Source: Deinococcus arboris
GTDB taxonomy: Bacteria > Deinococcota > Deinococci > Deinococcales > Deinococcaceae
Assembly (NCBI RefSeq): GCF_009755355.1
Contig: NZ_WQLB01000025.1
Location: forward strand, 1 to 62,124
Direction of reading: 5' to 3'
Length of the DNA stretch: 62,124 nt
A model generated the notes under the pieces. That model had not been told where the DNA came from, did not search any database, and saw nothing but the letters and a program-made list of their open reading frames with translations. The position numbers were made by a program, and so were the translations under genes. Positions 8,212-17,032 of the stretch are shown in pieces. Every line of letters starts with the position of its first letter. The stretch's first letter is position 1.

Positions 8212-8481
8212 ATGAAAACCGATTCCATCGCCCCGACCAACGAAGCAACTCACCCTTACGTAGGCCTGTGGGTCACTGCCGACCGGCAGATTCGCCATGA
8301 GTTGCTGCCCAACGGGCGCTACGTTGAGGCCCGGGGGAAGCGTGAACAGGCCTACTTGGGCCGTTATGAAGTGACAGGGGCCCACATCGAGTACTGGGAC
8401 GACGCCGGCTTCACTGCCGACGGCGACTTCAGAAACGACGTGCTTTATCACGCCGGGATGGTGCTGAACCGTCAGAGATGA
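8212..8481 (+). CDS. Atu4866-like small protein
   Basis: The ATG at 8212, after GAGGA, gives 89 aa. The sequence (HPYVGLWVTADRQIRHELL, GRYVEARG, YLGRYEVTG, IEYWDDAGFTADGDF) matches the Atu4866 family, a small beta-rich fold of unknown function often found beside SDR oxidoreductases. Here it follows an SDR gene on the same strand, fitting that habit. No signal peptide or catalytic motif is visible. Confidence 0.8.
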   Translation: MKTDSIAPTNEATHPYVGLWVTADRQIRHELLPNGRYVEARGKREQAYLGRYEVTGAHIEYWDDAGFTADGDFRNDVLYHAGMVLNRQR

Positions 8482-8619
8482 ATCGCCCTGGAAGTGGTCA
8501 GAGAGCTGGCTCAGCGCTCAGCCCCTGACCCTTCGAGAAATAGACATCCCAGTGGTGAGGAAGAGTGTGGTGCCTTGATCGGCCCCAAGGCAGCTGGAGG
8601 GCAGGGGTGGCCTGAGATG

Positions 8620-9269
8620 ATTGACCACATCTGGGCCGCTTGCGGCTGGCTGGTTCGTCTGGTCATGGCGGAAATGCTGGTTCGGATGTGAAGGTGGAGG
8701 TTCTCGATGCGGACCTACAGGTGAGGGCATTCCTGCGGCCGTTTCCGCCGCCCCAAGCCCTGTCGTTGGCGCCTCCAAGGCCAGGTAAGTCGGTGAGAAT
8801 GTTCCCCATTCACTGCTTGCCGCGTGCCGTGGAGATCACCTGGAGGTGGCCGACGTCAGTCCGGCGACGTATCTCCCTAAGTGCCGCGCCGTCACTCCGC
8901 AGCTGAGCCGTCTGAATGATCTCCAGGACATCGTCTTCACCCACGAGCCGGATCAGGAAGGGCTGTGCGGCGTCCGTGTCTCGCTGCTGCTGAAGAAGGA
9001 GACCCTGCACGAAACCGTGCTCGTCGACCGCCCTCCAGAGCCAGGATCGGACGCCATCGACGGGGTTCCAGGTCTACAGTTCCTCAGCGAAAAGGACGCT
9101 GAAGTTGACGCATCATTGGCAGAGGGTCTCGTGGCTGACCTGTTGGGCCGCGTTGATACAGCACGTCTTGCACGTCCCGGTTACTCCGGAGAAAGCAGTG
9201 GTACAGGCTCTTGGGCGCGCTGGGTGTCTGTCACGGCGGGTTGCCCAGCCCGGTTAAGGCAACACAACC
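8620..9269 (-). mobile_element. Decayed IS6-family transposase relic
   Basis: Read on the minus strand from a left-end-like GGTTGTGTTGCC (rc of 9258-9269), translation yields scattered IS6 transposase blocks: VSHETL, VDEHGFVQGLLLQQQRDTD, VGEDDVLEIIQTAQLRSDG and HLQVISTARG. Stops and frameshifts interrupt it, and a corrupted C-terminal segment continues to about 8620. The plus-strand open frame 8846-9505 is only the antisense of this relic. Confidence 0.65.
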
Positions 9270-9886
9270 CACAACAGGCAGAGGAGCCGGGCTTAGAAAT
9301 GCCAGCACGCAGGGCCAGATGCCCCAGAGTCAAGTCAGCCTGCACCTGCTTTTGCGCGATCAGCTTCGCCGGTCAAGCAGTTGGTGAAGCTGCTCAGGAT
9401 GACGCAGTTGTGGCGGAGCTACCGACGTCGTTGATGCCTTCACAGCCTCATTTAGCTCGACTTAATGATTTCTTTTGGTGGGTTTGCCGTGTTGTATACA
9501 CTTGATAGGTTGGCCAACTCGGAGGAAGAAAGCTGTCTCACGGCACTAGGGCCGTTCTAGTTGTCGGTGATTCTGACACCGTCAACCATTGAACAGGACG
9601 CTTTTTACAAGGCGCCCACCCCAACCTGTCTTTCCGCATAGACAGCCAAGAGCTCACGAAGGCCACAGCTATTGCAGCTGAAGGTTGTCATTGAAGGGGA
9701 GAGATCACTTGGCCCTGATACCAACAAGGTTGATCTTGGTAAGCGCCTCATGTGCTCCCTGACCATCTCGCTCACAGCTGAACGGCTTGTTCATTTCCAG
9801 TTTATATAGAGATGTGAAGTGCCGCACCTTACTTGTTATAACCGTTTATCATTGTGTCGCCCCAATTCGTTCAAGGAGAGTTGCAG
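9270..9886. other. Gap without recognisable gene
   Basis: No coding sequence, RNA or transposon end is recognisable here. An AT-rich stretch around 9796-9860 (TTTATATAGAG, TTGTTATAACCG) lies just before the NTF2-like gene and could contain its promoter. Confidence 0.3.
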
Positions 9887-10228
9887 ATGCCGGAGACCCA
9901 CAAAATGATTCTGGAAAGAGCCAACGCGGCGGTGGTTCAAGGCGACTTCGAAGGATTTCTGGGATTTTGTACTGAGGATACGGAGTGGACATTCGTAGGT
10001 GATCAAACGCTCACCGGCAAGGAAGCTGTTCGCCAATATATGGCGACCGTCTACAAGGAGCCGCCCAAATTGAGTGTTCACCGCATGATTTCCGAAGGTG
10101 ACTTTCTCACAGTCATCGGTGAGATCACGTTGACAGACGAAGTGGGGAAAGCGACGCGTCATATGTACTGCGACGTCTGGCACTTCCGCGACGGCAAAAT
10201 GGCTGGCCTACAGGCCTTCGTGATTTGA
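9887..10228 (+). CDS. SnoaL/NTF2-like fold protein
   Basis: The 113-aa protein starts at the ATG at 9887, with AAGGAGAG 6 bases upstream. The order MILERANAAVVQGDFEGFLGF, then TEWTFVGDQTLTGKEAVRQYM and CDVWHFRDGKMAGLQAFVI is typical of the SnoaL-like polyketide-cyclase/NTF2 superfamily, whose cone-shaped pocket binds small molecules. No catalytic residues can be assigned with confidence. It stands alone between an unannotatable gap and an IS630 relic, so its partner is unknown. Confidence 0.85.
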   Translation: MPETHKMILERANAAVVQGDFEGFLGFCTEDTEWTFVGDQTLTGKEAVRQYMATVYKEPPKLSVHRMISEGDFLTVIGEITLTDEVGKATRHMYCDVWHFRDGKMAGLQAFVI

Positions 10229-10552
10229 GGCCGCTTTAGACAGCACAACGCCTGCGCAGAGGGCCTGACAACCGTCCGCGGACACGAGGATCTCGCCCGC
10301 CAAGAGTCAAAACAGTCAAGGAAGGGCCGGGGAAGTCGACGGATTGGCATGCCATTGAACGTAGTGAGTAGAAGAGTCATCCGGAACAAGAGAACACTTC
10401 ATGGCGCAATTGCCTTTCCGTCCCTTCCCCACCCGGTTCATGTGGCCCCATAGACTCGCCACATAACGCCTTGAGGGTCTAATTGGAGTCAATAGGCTTG
10501 CCCTAGGCTCTATTGAGCAGTGACGGTCTGCGCCTGCCCGTTTCCCAGTCAG

Positions 10553-11040
10553 TCAGGGCTCACATCTCGGAGGATCTGAATGGAGTGGTGGGTGTGTTCC
10601 GTGTGCCGGCAACAGGCGCTCCACCCCGTTCCAGGGGCGTGGGGGCCAGGTCGTGGTCAAGGCGATCCAGCGTCTCAAAAACACTCCCGTAGCCTTGCCC
10701 ATCAATGTAATGGCCTCCTCAGCTGACGAAGGCTTCTCTGGACGTGATCGTCGTGGTACCACATATCGAAAGACCGGTCGATCAAATTCACGACTCGCCG
10801 GGGAAGCCGTGCTGATGCGTACCCTCCTGCAGGAGGGTACGCATCTCCTCGTGTTGCGCGAAACGGCGCCAGCGGCAACGGTGCCCTGAAAGCTACCGTT
10901 CGGTTTGAGTCGTGCTTTCCAAGTGGAGCCCGTGTGCATGGAGACGCCGAAGTGGTCAGCAATCTCCTGGTTCCATTTGGGGGCGTCCAAGCGACGCTCC
11001 TCAAGTTGAGCGCAGGAGGAATGGGTCAGCGGCCCACCAG
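10553..11040 (-). mobile_element. Decayed IS630-family transposase N-terminal relic
   Basis: On the minus strand the helix-turn-helix part of an IS630 transposase is readable (LEERRLDAPKWNQEIADHFGVS, then ARLKPNGSFQGT), followed in another frame by a FDMWYHDDHVQRSLRQL block. Frameshifts separate the blocks and no DDE catalytic region follows. A perfect palindrome at 10814-10845 lies inside it. Confidence 0.6.
10814..10845. repeat. Perfect 32-bp palindrome without spacer
   Basis: The 16 bases GATGCGTACCCTCCTG (10814-10829) are followed immediately by their exact reverse complement (10830-10845). A zero-spacer palindrome this long is unlikely by chance. It lies inside a transposase relic, where it disrupts the reading frame. 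Confidence 0.9.
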
Positions 11041-11329
11041 ACAGGCCGCGAGCCTATCAACTCAGACCTCCGCCGTGATCAATACGTGGGCGTTTTCACA
11101 GGCCTGAAGGTCAGGAGGACGCTGGGACGCGAAGCTTTTCATGCCTAGTCGCTGCTCACGCTGAATGTCCGCCGGATGACTGATCTTGGCGGGCACATGA
11201 AACCAGGTCACATCTTGACGCTCTTAATGTTTCATCGCCGTCCATGCAGCGCTGCAGGACGCGGTGCTGATCATCCTCACTCGAACCGAGAAGCCTGTCG
11301 AGCCTATTCAGGCCGTCTCCGTTAGGCCA

Positions 11330-11617
11330 TTAGGGGCTTTCTACGACGATGGCGCTCGCTTGAGCGAAGGTCTGCCGAAATGCCTTCAGTGGGGCGTAAT
11401 CGGCTGAGTGGTAAAACTTCTCAGCGGCCTGCTTAGAATCAAAACGGAGAATAACACCGAAAGCGGGCGTGGTTTCAGCTTCCCAAACCAGCGGTTGAGG
11501 ATCACGGGCGACGGGGACGCCGCCGTATTGGGTGACGATCTCCAACGTCTTGGTTTCGTACTCGGCCCACTTCGCTTCGTCATGTGGGGTGACACTAATG
11601 ACCATATATGCACTCAT
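11330..11617 (-). CDS. DUF1330 family protein
   Basis: The ATG at 11617 is chosen for its AAGGAGA signal 4 bases upstream (95 aa); the longer frame adds a non-conserved segment. Sequence SAYMVISVTPHDEAKWAEY, GGVPVARDPQPLVWE, and SADYAPLKAFRQTFAQASAIVVE matches DUF1330, a ferredoxin-like dimeric alpha/beta barrel fold related to monooxygenase-like proteins. The function is unknown. It diverges from an OhrR-like gene across 111 bases that hold a perfect inverted repeat, so the pair is probably a regulator-target unit. Confidence 0.9.
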   Translation of the reverse strand: MSAYMVISVTPHDEAKWAEYETKTLEIVTQYGGVPVARDPQPLVWEAETTPAFGVILRFDSKQAAEKFYHSADYAPLKAFRQTFAQASAIVVESP

Positions 11618-11680
11618 TTTATTCTCCTTATGCTTGGGGGAAATCAACGGCCAACTTCGTGTCCGTACCTATACCGTAGC

Positions 11681-11712
11681 ACACAAGTATCTTGTGCAAA
11701 AGATACTTGTGT
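11681..11712. promoter_or_regulatory. Perfect inverted repeat operator of OhrR-like regulator
   Basis: ACACAAGTATCTT (11681-11693) and AAGATACTTGTGT (11700-11712) form 13-base perfect arms with spacer GTGCAA. The centre lies 33 bases upstream of the MarR-type start and 79 bases from the DUF1330 start, so one bound dimer could control both divergent promoters. An inner TATCTTG/CAAAGATA pair matches common MarR box geometry. Confidence 0.8.
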
Positions 11713-11728
11713 ATGTTAAACTCTATAC

Positions 11729-12142
11729 ATGCGTCTCAATGAGCAAATCTGCTTCTCACTCGCAACTGCGTCGCGCTCAGTAGCGGCACTGTACCGGCCT
11801 CTGCTCGAGGAGGTGGGACTTACCCAGCCACAATTCATGGTCATGCTGGTGTTGTGGGAACGCGATCACACCACCATCAAGGACATCGGGGCGGCGCTGC
11901 AACTCGACCACGGTACGCTTACCCCTCTGCTCAAGCGGTTGGAGACTGCTGGTCATATTGTGCGGCGTCGCCGCATTGACGATGAGCGTAGTGTTGACAT
12001 CGAGTTAACACCTCAAGGAGCTGCACTACGTCAGCGGGCCGAAGGCATTCCTGCGGGAATCTCACGGGCGCTGCCTCTCACTGAAGAGGAAAATGCTCTC
12101 TTACGCAGGCTTCTAACCAAGCTCGGCGCTACCAGCAGCTGA
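11729..12142 (+). CDS. MarR-family regulator, OhrR-like
   Basis: This 137-aa winged-helix protein begins LNEQICFSLATASRSVAALYRPLL, the pattern of OhrR/MgrA proteins, with Cys8 at the position of the redox-sensing N-terminal cysteine. The DNA-binding region TTIKDIGAALQLDHGTLTPLLKRLE and the wing RRRIDDERSVDIELT are intact. In OhrR, organic hydroperoxides or electrophiles oxidise that Cys and release DNA. The perfect palindrome 17 bases upstream of the start indicates autorepression and control of the divergent DUF1330 gene. The signal is inference. Confidence 0.9.
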   Translation: MRLNEQICFSLATASRSVAALYRPLLEEVGLTQPQFMVMLVLWERDHTTIKDIGAALQLDHGTLTPLLKRLETAGHIVRRRRIDDERSVDIELTPQGAALRQRAEGIPAGISRALPLTEEENALLRRLLTKLGATSS

Positions 12143-12240
12143 GCGTTGACATTCGGCTTCCTGAACTGAGTTTGCCTCAATTTCAATGCGTACAGACAGT
12201 TCCGCTACTGGAGGGAGGTTCATCGGTTCAGCATCCTAAC

Positions 12241-12920
12241 CGGTTGTGCTGCCCTGACCGGGTTGGGGGAGGCTGTCCCGCTGTGACTGACCTGAAGCCT
12301 TACCCCCACCGTTTCCCGGTAAGCTTGTTCAGCACCCCAATTGGCTCCAGCACCACTTCTCCCTGGGTGGCCGAGACATCTAGAAATTGTTTCAGGTGAG
12401 CGGCATTGAGGTCAGTCATGCAGCCCTTCGCGAAGGGTAGATCAAATTCGGGCCCCTCCTCTCGCTGGCATCTGGATCAAGTCTGTCCGTCCATCGGAGG
12501 CGTCAGACACGGGCTCTGAAGGGCAGTGGACGGGCACGACTTCGTGCAGGGGATGCTCTGCAGCGGCACCGCGAGACGCATGCCGCGAAAACCTTTCTGA
12601 CCGGACTGCTGAGTGAATATCACGTTTCGGACGTTATTGACGTTGACACAAATTAACTGTGGAGCCGCGATTCGGGCGATCCCCAACTTGATGAAGGTCG
12701 ATCACCAACGGGTGAGCTCCACGGCACGCGGCAACAATTGGATTGAGTAACCTCACCGACCTACACTGCATCAGGGAGCGCAAGAAGTTCTGCATCTGCA
12801 CGCTCACATCGAAGACCGCCGCTCTCACACCCGAACCAACGTTCCTGTCAAAAACAGACGATACCATCAAAAGCAAGCGTTCCACACGTGGTCTTCAGTT
12901 ACAGCGGGGGTGGCCTGAAC
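12241..12920 (+). mobile_element. Decayed IS6-family element
   Basis: It starts with GGTTGTGCTGCC (12241-12252), like other relic left ends here. Plus-strand frames give eroded IS6 pieces: VTDLKPYPHRFPVSL, RAVDGHDFVQGML, VSSTARGNN and a corrupted tail to about 12920. There are many stops and frame changes. The minus-strand open frames over it are shadows. Confidence 0.65.
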
Positions 12921-12924
12921 CTTA

Positions 12925-13260
12925 GACCACCCCACGCTGTGTATGCCGTGCAGCAAGTGAAGAAACACAACTTGGCCCGTTGTTTGTCTATGGCATACAG
13001 AGTGAAGCCCAGATCGTTGTCGGCTCCGCCTTGCGCAGTCAGACCCTGGATGGCTTATGTGAGTGCCAACTGCTTTTGACAGCAGGCCAGGGCGTGTTCA
13101 AGGGAACCGAGATACAAGTGGACGATACCGAGACTGTTGAGGGCACGTGCCAACCGGAGATGATCTTGCTGCTCCCGCTGGATCGGCTCGGTAGGCCAGC
13201 ACGCTCTGGGCCGGATGCCCGCAGCCTGACACTTGGTCTTCCGGGCACTGACGCTTTTTC
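12925..13260 (-). pseudogene. TPR-protein relic
   Basis: Minus-strand translation gives two TPR-like units (LARALNSLGIVHLYLGSLEHAL, then NDLGFTLYAIDKQ after an in-frame TAA). The text resembles the TPR part of AfsR/SARP or LuxR-type large regulators such as those elsewhere in this window. No DNA-binding or ATPase part survives. It is probably a decayed regulator fragment. Confidence 0.4.
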
Positions 13261-13427
13261 ATGACGTCTCCACGTAGTCGAGACTGGAGAGGTTTCTGGG
13301 CTCGGCTCTCCTGCAAACCGTTCAGGTTTGCAGGGCAGTCCACATCGTTGAAGCCCCTCCGCCTCAAGCCCTCTAGCGCTGTGGACAGTGCGTCATCTGG
13401 CCAGGTGAGGTGTTCGGTTGAGCTGCG

Positions 13428-13946
13428 TCATTCCGACCGGTCAAAAAGAGTCATAACGAGAGCGACTGTGCTGAAGAAGCCGGCGCCGATTGCCAGCAGC
13501 ATTGAGGGGACAAACGCGGATGGGGGTGGAACCCATTTGCCTCCGATTATCCAGGGCAAGGTGACGACCAACGCGGTCGATGTGGCCGCCACGACCTCGT
13601 TGATGGCGAGCGCACCCGAACCCCACGAGCCGCCAGGTTTCAAGAGGTTGCGTACCGAATCGACTGACGTTAGGACGACGGGAACGCTGAGGGCGACGAA
13701 CAGGAGGGCTCCCCAGGTGGCGTTGAGGTGCGCCAGCACCAGCGGAATGAGGAGTGGAAGGGCAAAGAGGAAGAAGAGTCCCCGCACTCCAGAACGCAGG
13801 TATTGGTCGGCGTTGGGCGCGGCGCGGCGAGTACGGCGGTGCCCAGATTCCAGGTAGAAGAAGACGCCTACAAGAAACGTCCCGACAAGTGTGGCTGCGA
13901 TTTCTGACAAACCGACCAGAATCTCTGGGCTGACCTCTTGCGCCAT
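13428..13946 (-). CDS. Membrane protein of unknown function
   Basis: The 172-aa protein has about five hydrophobic segments (residues roughly 14-32, 52-72, 75-95, 115-135, 145-165). It starts MAQEVSPEILVGLSEIAATLVGTF, with a conserved-looking basic loop (RRTRRAAPNADQY) after helix 1. I do not recognise a named family. The next genes on the same strand lie 490 bases upstream, so it is probably monocistronic. Confidence 0.75.
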   Translation of the reverse strand: MAQEVSPEILVGLSEIAATLVGTFLVGVFFYLESGHRRTRRAAPNADQYLRSGVRGLFFLFALPLLIPLVLAHLNATWGALLFVALSVPVVLTSVDSVRNLLKPGGSWGSGALAINEVVAATSTALVVTLPWIIGGKWVPPPSAFVPSMLLAIGAGFFSTVALVMTLFDRSE

Positions 13947-14434
13947 GACTACACCCTCCTCAGCAAAGTGAAATGAACTGCAGGCGGGCCGGTTCCACCC
14001 AGTGCATTTGCGATAGTCTGGTCTCAGTTGCCGCCCTGTACAGTCTTACCCGAATCGACCCGTGGCCTTCAGAGATCTGGCCATACGCCCGGGCCAACTG
14101 TGCGTCATCAGCGGCAGGAGACCCGGTGCGCAGAGCGTAAGGAAGTCAATCTTGAGGCTATGAACTTGTGTTGGTGACGCAGTGAGCTGCCCCGCACGAA
14201 TGCCAGGCAAAGTCGTCATACAGCACCTGCAGCCTCACCAGCGGCATATCCTGACTTCAATCGTTCACGGTTTCCCGTTCGGGCGAGCGTGGACGCGACC
14301 GCTGCCCCGAGCAGATCTTCGAATGTGGGTGCCGGGAAAGACAAAAGAAGGCGGAGAGGGTGTGAACGCGCAGTCATGGAGCAAACAAGTTTCACAGGAC
14401 GCGTCAAACAGCCTGGCACTGCCTGCGGATCAGG
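13947..14434. other. Gap without recognisable gene
   Basis: Open frames here (for example minus 14216-14419) have no family resemblance and no ribosome binding site. It may hold the promoter of the membrane-protein gene to its left and the 3' region of the ankyrin gene to its right. Confidence 0.3.
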
Positions 14435-15445
14435 TCACTTCCCCTCAGCTTCTGCCAGGAAACGGACTAGGTCGTCGTAGCCGTAGAGCAGCGCCAACTC
14501 CCGGGGCGTCAGGCCCGTGTGCGTCTTCAGGTTCAGGCGGGCGCCTGCCTCGACCAGGACTCGCGCCGCTTCCAGATGTCCGTGCCAGACCGCATCGTGC
14601 AGCGCCGTCAGTCCGTTATAGGCCCCCTGCGCATCCAGTTCGGGCGCTGGCGTCCCAACCTGGCCGCGCTGCTCCATCAGTGCCCGAATGACGTCGGCAT
14701 GCCCCATGTAACTGGCCTCGTGGACAGGCGTCCCCCTCATCAGTCCGGTCACCCGGCGAGGATCCGCACCTGCATTCAGCAGCACACGCACGATGTCGGT
14801 GTGTCCTTCTCGGGCAGCGACGCCGAGCGGGGTATAGTCGTCGTCCAGGCGTCCCACAATCGGCGCTCGCCCGTTGACGGAGCCTCCGGCCGCAATGAGC
14901 CGTTCAACCTCATCGAGGTCGCCCACCTTGACTGCTGCCATCAGCGTCAGCGCACGAACGTGCTCGGCGTCAGTCTCGATTCGCGCCTCTACCGCGCGTG
15001 CAATCGCGTCGAGGTGATCTTGCTGCGCGAGGTCAAGCGCCGTCTGCTGCCAGTGGTTCCTGATCGTCGTCCTGGCGCCACGCTTCAGAAACAGTTGAAC
15101 GGCCTCCTCCCGCTTGTGCAACACCGCGTCCATCAGGGGCGTGTTCCCGAGAACAGGGGACTGTTGATCAATAAAGGCGCCGCGGTCGAGCAGCAGACGG
15201 ATGACGTCGGTGTTGCCCGACTGTGCTGCTTTGTGAAGCGCCGTCGCACCCATGCGCGGCTCAATCGCCAGCACGTCCGCTCCAGCCGTGAGCAGCAGTT
15301 CCACCATCTGCGGCTGTCCAAGGCCGACAGCGATCATCAGCGGCGTAAACCCTTCGGGACTGCGGCGGTCTACATCTGTCCCGGCAAGCAGACGTTCAAG
15401 TGCCGTCGTCAGGTCGCCGGCCCGAATTGAGGCTTCTAAATTCAT
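14435..15445 (-). CDS. Ankyrin-repeat protein
   Basis: The 336-aa protein is built almost wholly of ankyrin repeats, recognisable by units such as GFTPLMIAVGLGQPQMVELLL, GATALHKAAQSGNTDVIRLLL and GLTALHDAVWHGHLEAARVLV (about eight to nine repeats). GAAGGGAGA precedes the ATG at 15445. There is no signal peptide, membrane segment or enzymatic domain, so it is probably a cytoplasmic scaffold or inhibitor-type binder. In Deinococcus and other bacteria such proteins often sit beside catalase or hydrolase genes. Here an epoxide-hydrolase-like gene lies 85 bases upstream on the same strand, possibly in one operon. Confidence 0.92.
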   Translation of the reverse strand: MNLEASIRAGDLTTALERLLAGTDVDRRSPEGFTPLMIAVGLGQPQMVELLLTAGADVLAIEPRMGATALHKAAQSGNTDVIRLLLDRGAFIDQQSPVLGNTPLMDAVLHKREEAVQLFLKRGARTTIRNHWQQTALDLAQQDHLDAIARAVEARIETDAEHVRALTLMAAVKVGDLDEVERLIAAGGSVNGRAPIVGRLDDDYTPLGVAAREGHTDIVRVLLNAGADPRRVTGLMRGTPVHEASYMGHADVIRALMEQRGQVGTPAPELDAQGAYNGLTALHDAVWHGHLEAARVLVEAGARLNLKTHTGLTPRELALLYGYDDLVRFLAEAEGK

Positions 15446-15530
15446 GTTGGTTCTCCCTTCAGGAAATGCGGGCTTGAGGATTGAGCGATCTTAAGTTGAT
15501 GGAAGTGCCGGTACGGCATCATCGGTTTCC

Positions 15531-16715
15531 TCACTGCGGCGCTCCAATCGTGCCGAGAAACTTGATCAGTTCTGCATTGACACGGCTGGCCTCTTCGTGC
15601 TGGGGCCAGTGACCTGCATGTTCCAAGCGGATCACGTCGACCAGGCCGGGCTGGGCCTGCCGGAGGTCTGCAGGGGTCGGGGGAGTGGGATGGAAAAACT
15701 GGCACAGGCCGTCGGCTGCGCCGTAGAGGTACAGGCTCGGCTGGTGAATAACCGCGTTCTTAAACGCCGCCGTCAGATCGAACGTGATCTGCAACACGCG
15801 GTAGTAATTGAGCCCGCCCTGGAAGCCGGTCTTCTCGAAAGAACGGATCGTGTGTTGAACGTAGTCTGGATCCGCCCAACTCGGCACGGCCATCGGGGAG
15901 GGCCGGAGCATCCCCCGGGCCGGATCGAGAGGATCCCACCGCGCGTCTGGTGGCGGGCTGGCCGACAGCCAGTACAGGATGCTGGGAATGGTCTTCGCTG
16001 CTGGCGCATAGCGGGCCTCGGCCTCCGGCTTGATCATGTTGGCAGCGTAGTAACGCTCCCCCAGCCCCCGTCTGCGCAGCTCCTCCCAGAGACTGATCTC
16101 GCCGCGGGGCGCGTACGGGATACTCAGGCTCACCAGCGCCCGAAAACGGTCTGGCCGCATCACCATGGCGCGCTGAGCATAATCCGCACCCCAATCGTGG
16201 CCCACCAGAACGGCAGACTGAATTTCGAGGGCGTCCAGGACACCCACCAGATCACCCACAATATGGAGGGACGTATAGAGACTGACGTCGGCCGGGGCGT
16301 AGCTTGCCCCGTACCCACGCATGTCGAGCGCCACTGCGCGGTAGCCTGCTTCGGCGACCGCGCGCATCTGACTGCGCCAGGTCTCGGCCGTGTCCGGGAA
16401 GCCGTGGCAAAACAAGACCGCCGGCCCCTGGCCCTGCTCGATCACATGGAACGGCTCCCCGTTGACCTGCACCTGCGCCCGGCGAACCGGGAAGGCGTTG
16501 GGCGACCCTGAGACAGTGGCCAGTGCCTGAGACGGCCTTTTCGGCGCGGCAAGCCGTTCGCGCTTGGAAGATGACCCGTCTGCGCCAGAGGCTCCCGGCA
16601 GAGCATCCCGCTTCGAGCTGTAGAGGTCGGTTGTGCGGGACGTCGCGGCGAGCCGGGCTCCAACCGCACCGTTCTTCAGCGTTACACCGGAAGGCAACAT
16701 CGAATCTTCACGCAT
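15531..16715 (-). CDS. Epoxide-hydrolase-like alpha/beta hydrolase with N-terminal extension
   Basis: From the ATG at 16715 (GGAGG 7 bases upstream) the protein has 394 aa. The hydrolase core begins near residue 78: HGFPD oxyanion motif at 104-108, nucleophile D174 in VGHDWGAD, and a final His in EHAGHWPQHE. An Asp nucleophile in GHDWG is typical of soluble epoxide hydrolases and haloalkane dehalogenases. The first 75 residues are Ser/Ala/Lys/Arg-rich, unlike the family and without a clear signal peptide. They may be a fusion scar, because a truncated dehydrogenase relic lies just upstream. The likely substrate is an epoxide. Confidence 0.88.
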   Translation of the reverse strand: MREDSMLPSGVTLKNGAVGARLAATSRTTDLYSSKRDALPGASGADGSSSKRERLAAPKRPSQALATVSGSPNAFPVRRAQVQVNGEPFHVIEQGQGPAVLFCHGFPDTAETWRSQMRAVAEAGYRAVALDMRGYGASYAPADVSLYTSLHIVGDLVGVLDALEIQSAVLVGHDWGADYAQRAMVMRPDRFRALVSLSIPYAPRGEISLWEELRRRGLGERYYAANMIKPEAEARYAPAAKTIPSILYWLSASPPPDARWDPLDPARGMLRPSPMAVPSWADPDYVQHTIRSFEKTGFQGGLNYYRVLQITFDLTAAFKNAVIHQPSLYLYGAADGLCQFFHPTPPTPADLRQAQPGLVDVIRLEHAGHWPQHEEASRVNAELIKFLGTIGAPQ

Positions 16716-16745
16716 CACAGCACCTCCAAGTTCAGGATCACGCCG

Positions 16746-16935
16746 CCAATGGGTTTAAAGCGGGCGAAATAGGTGACGGAACCAAGTAGTTGGTGCGGCT
16801 TGGTTGGCCTTGGTGAGATCGCGGCCACCGATCAGCAGCGGCACCTTGGGATGAGCGTTGCGCAGGACGTGTCCCGCCCAGCGGCCAACAACGCCGGAAC
16901 CTCCGGTCAATACAACAGGATCTGACGATAGGCAT
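16746..16935 (-). pseudogene. NAD(P)-binding oxidoreductase N-terminal relic
   Basis: Minus-strand translation gives VLTGGSGVVGRWAGHVLRNA followed by VPLLIGGRDLTKANQAAP, the Rossmann start of a saccharopine-dehydrogenase/NmrA-like enzyme. The ATG at 16935 (after AAGGAGAG) is in another frame, and the reading frame ends at a TAA after about 55 residues. It is a frameshifted 5' remnant whose promoter and binding site may now serve the epoxide hydrolase gene. Confidence 0.6.
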
Positions 16936-17032
16936 CACTCTCCTTATATGAGCTGGAAATGCCCTTTGTTATCAAAGCCTTCTGTCTGAGCCAAGGAATT
17001 GAGCGGTTTTCCTCTGGTGATCACTGGCTGCA

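Noticed and set aside
8846..9505. 219-aa plus-strand open frame
   Set aside because: It is antisense to an IS6 transposase relic that reads clearly on the minus strand.
13261..13857. 198-aa plus-strand open frame
   Set aside because: Shadow of the membrane-protein gene at 13428-13946, whose hydrophobic pattern and start are much better.
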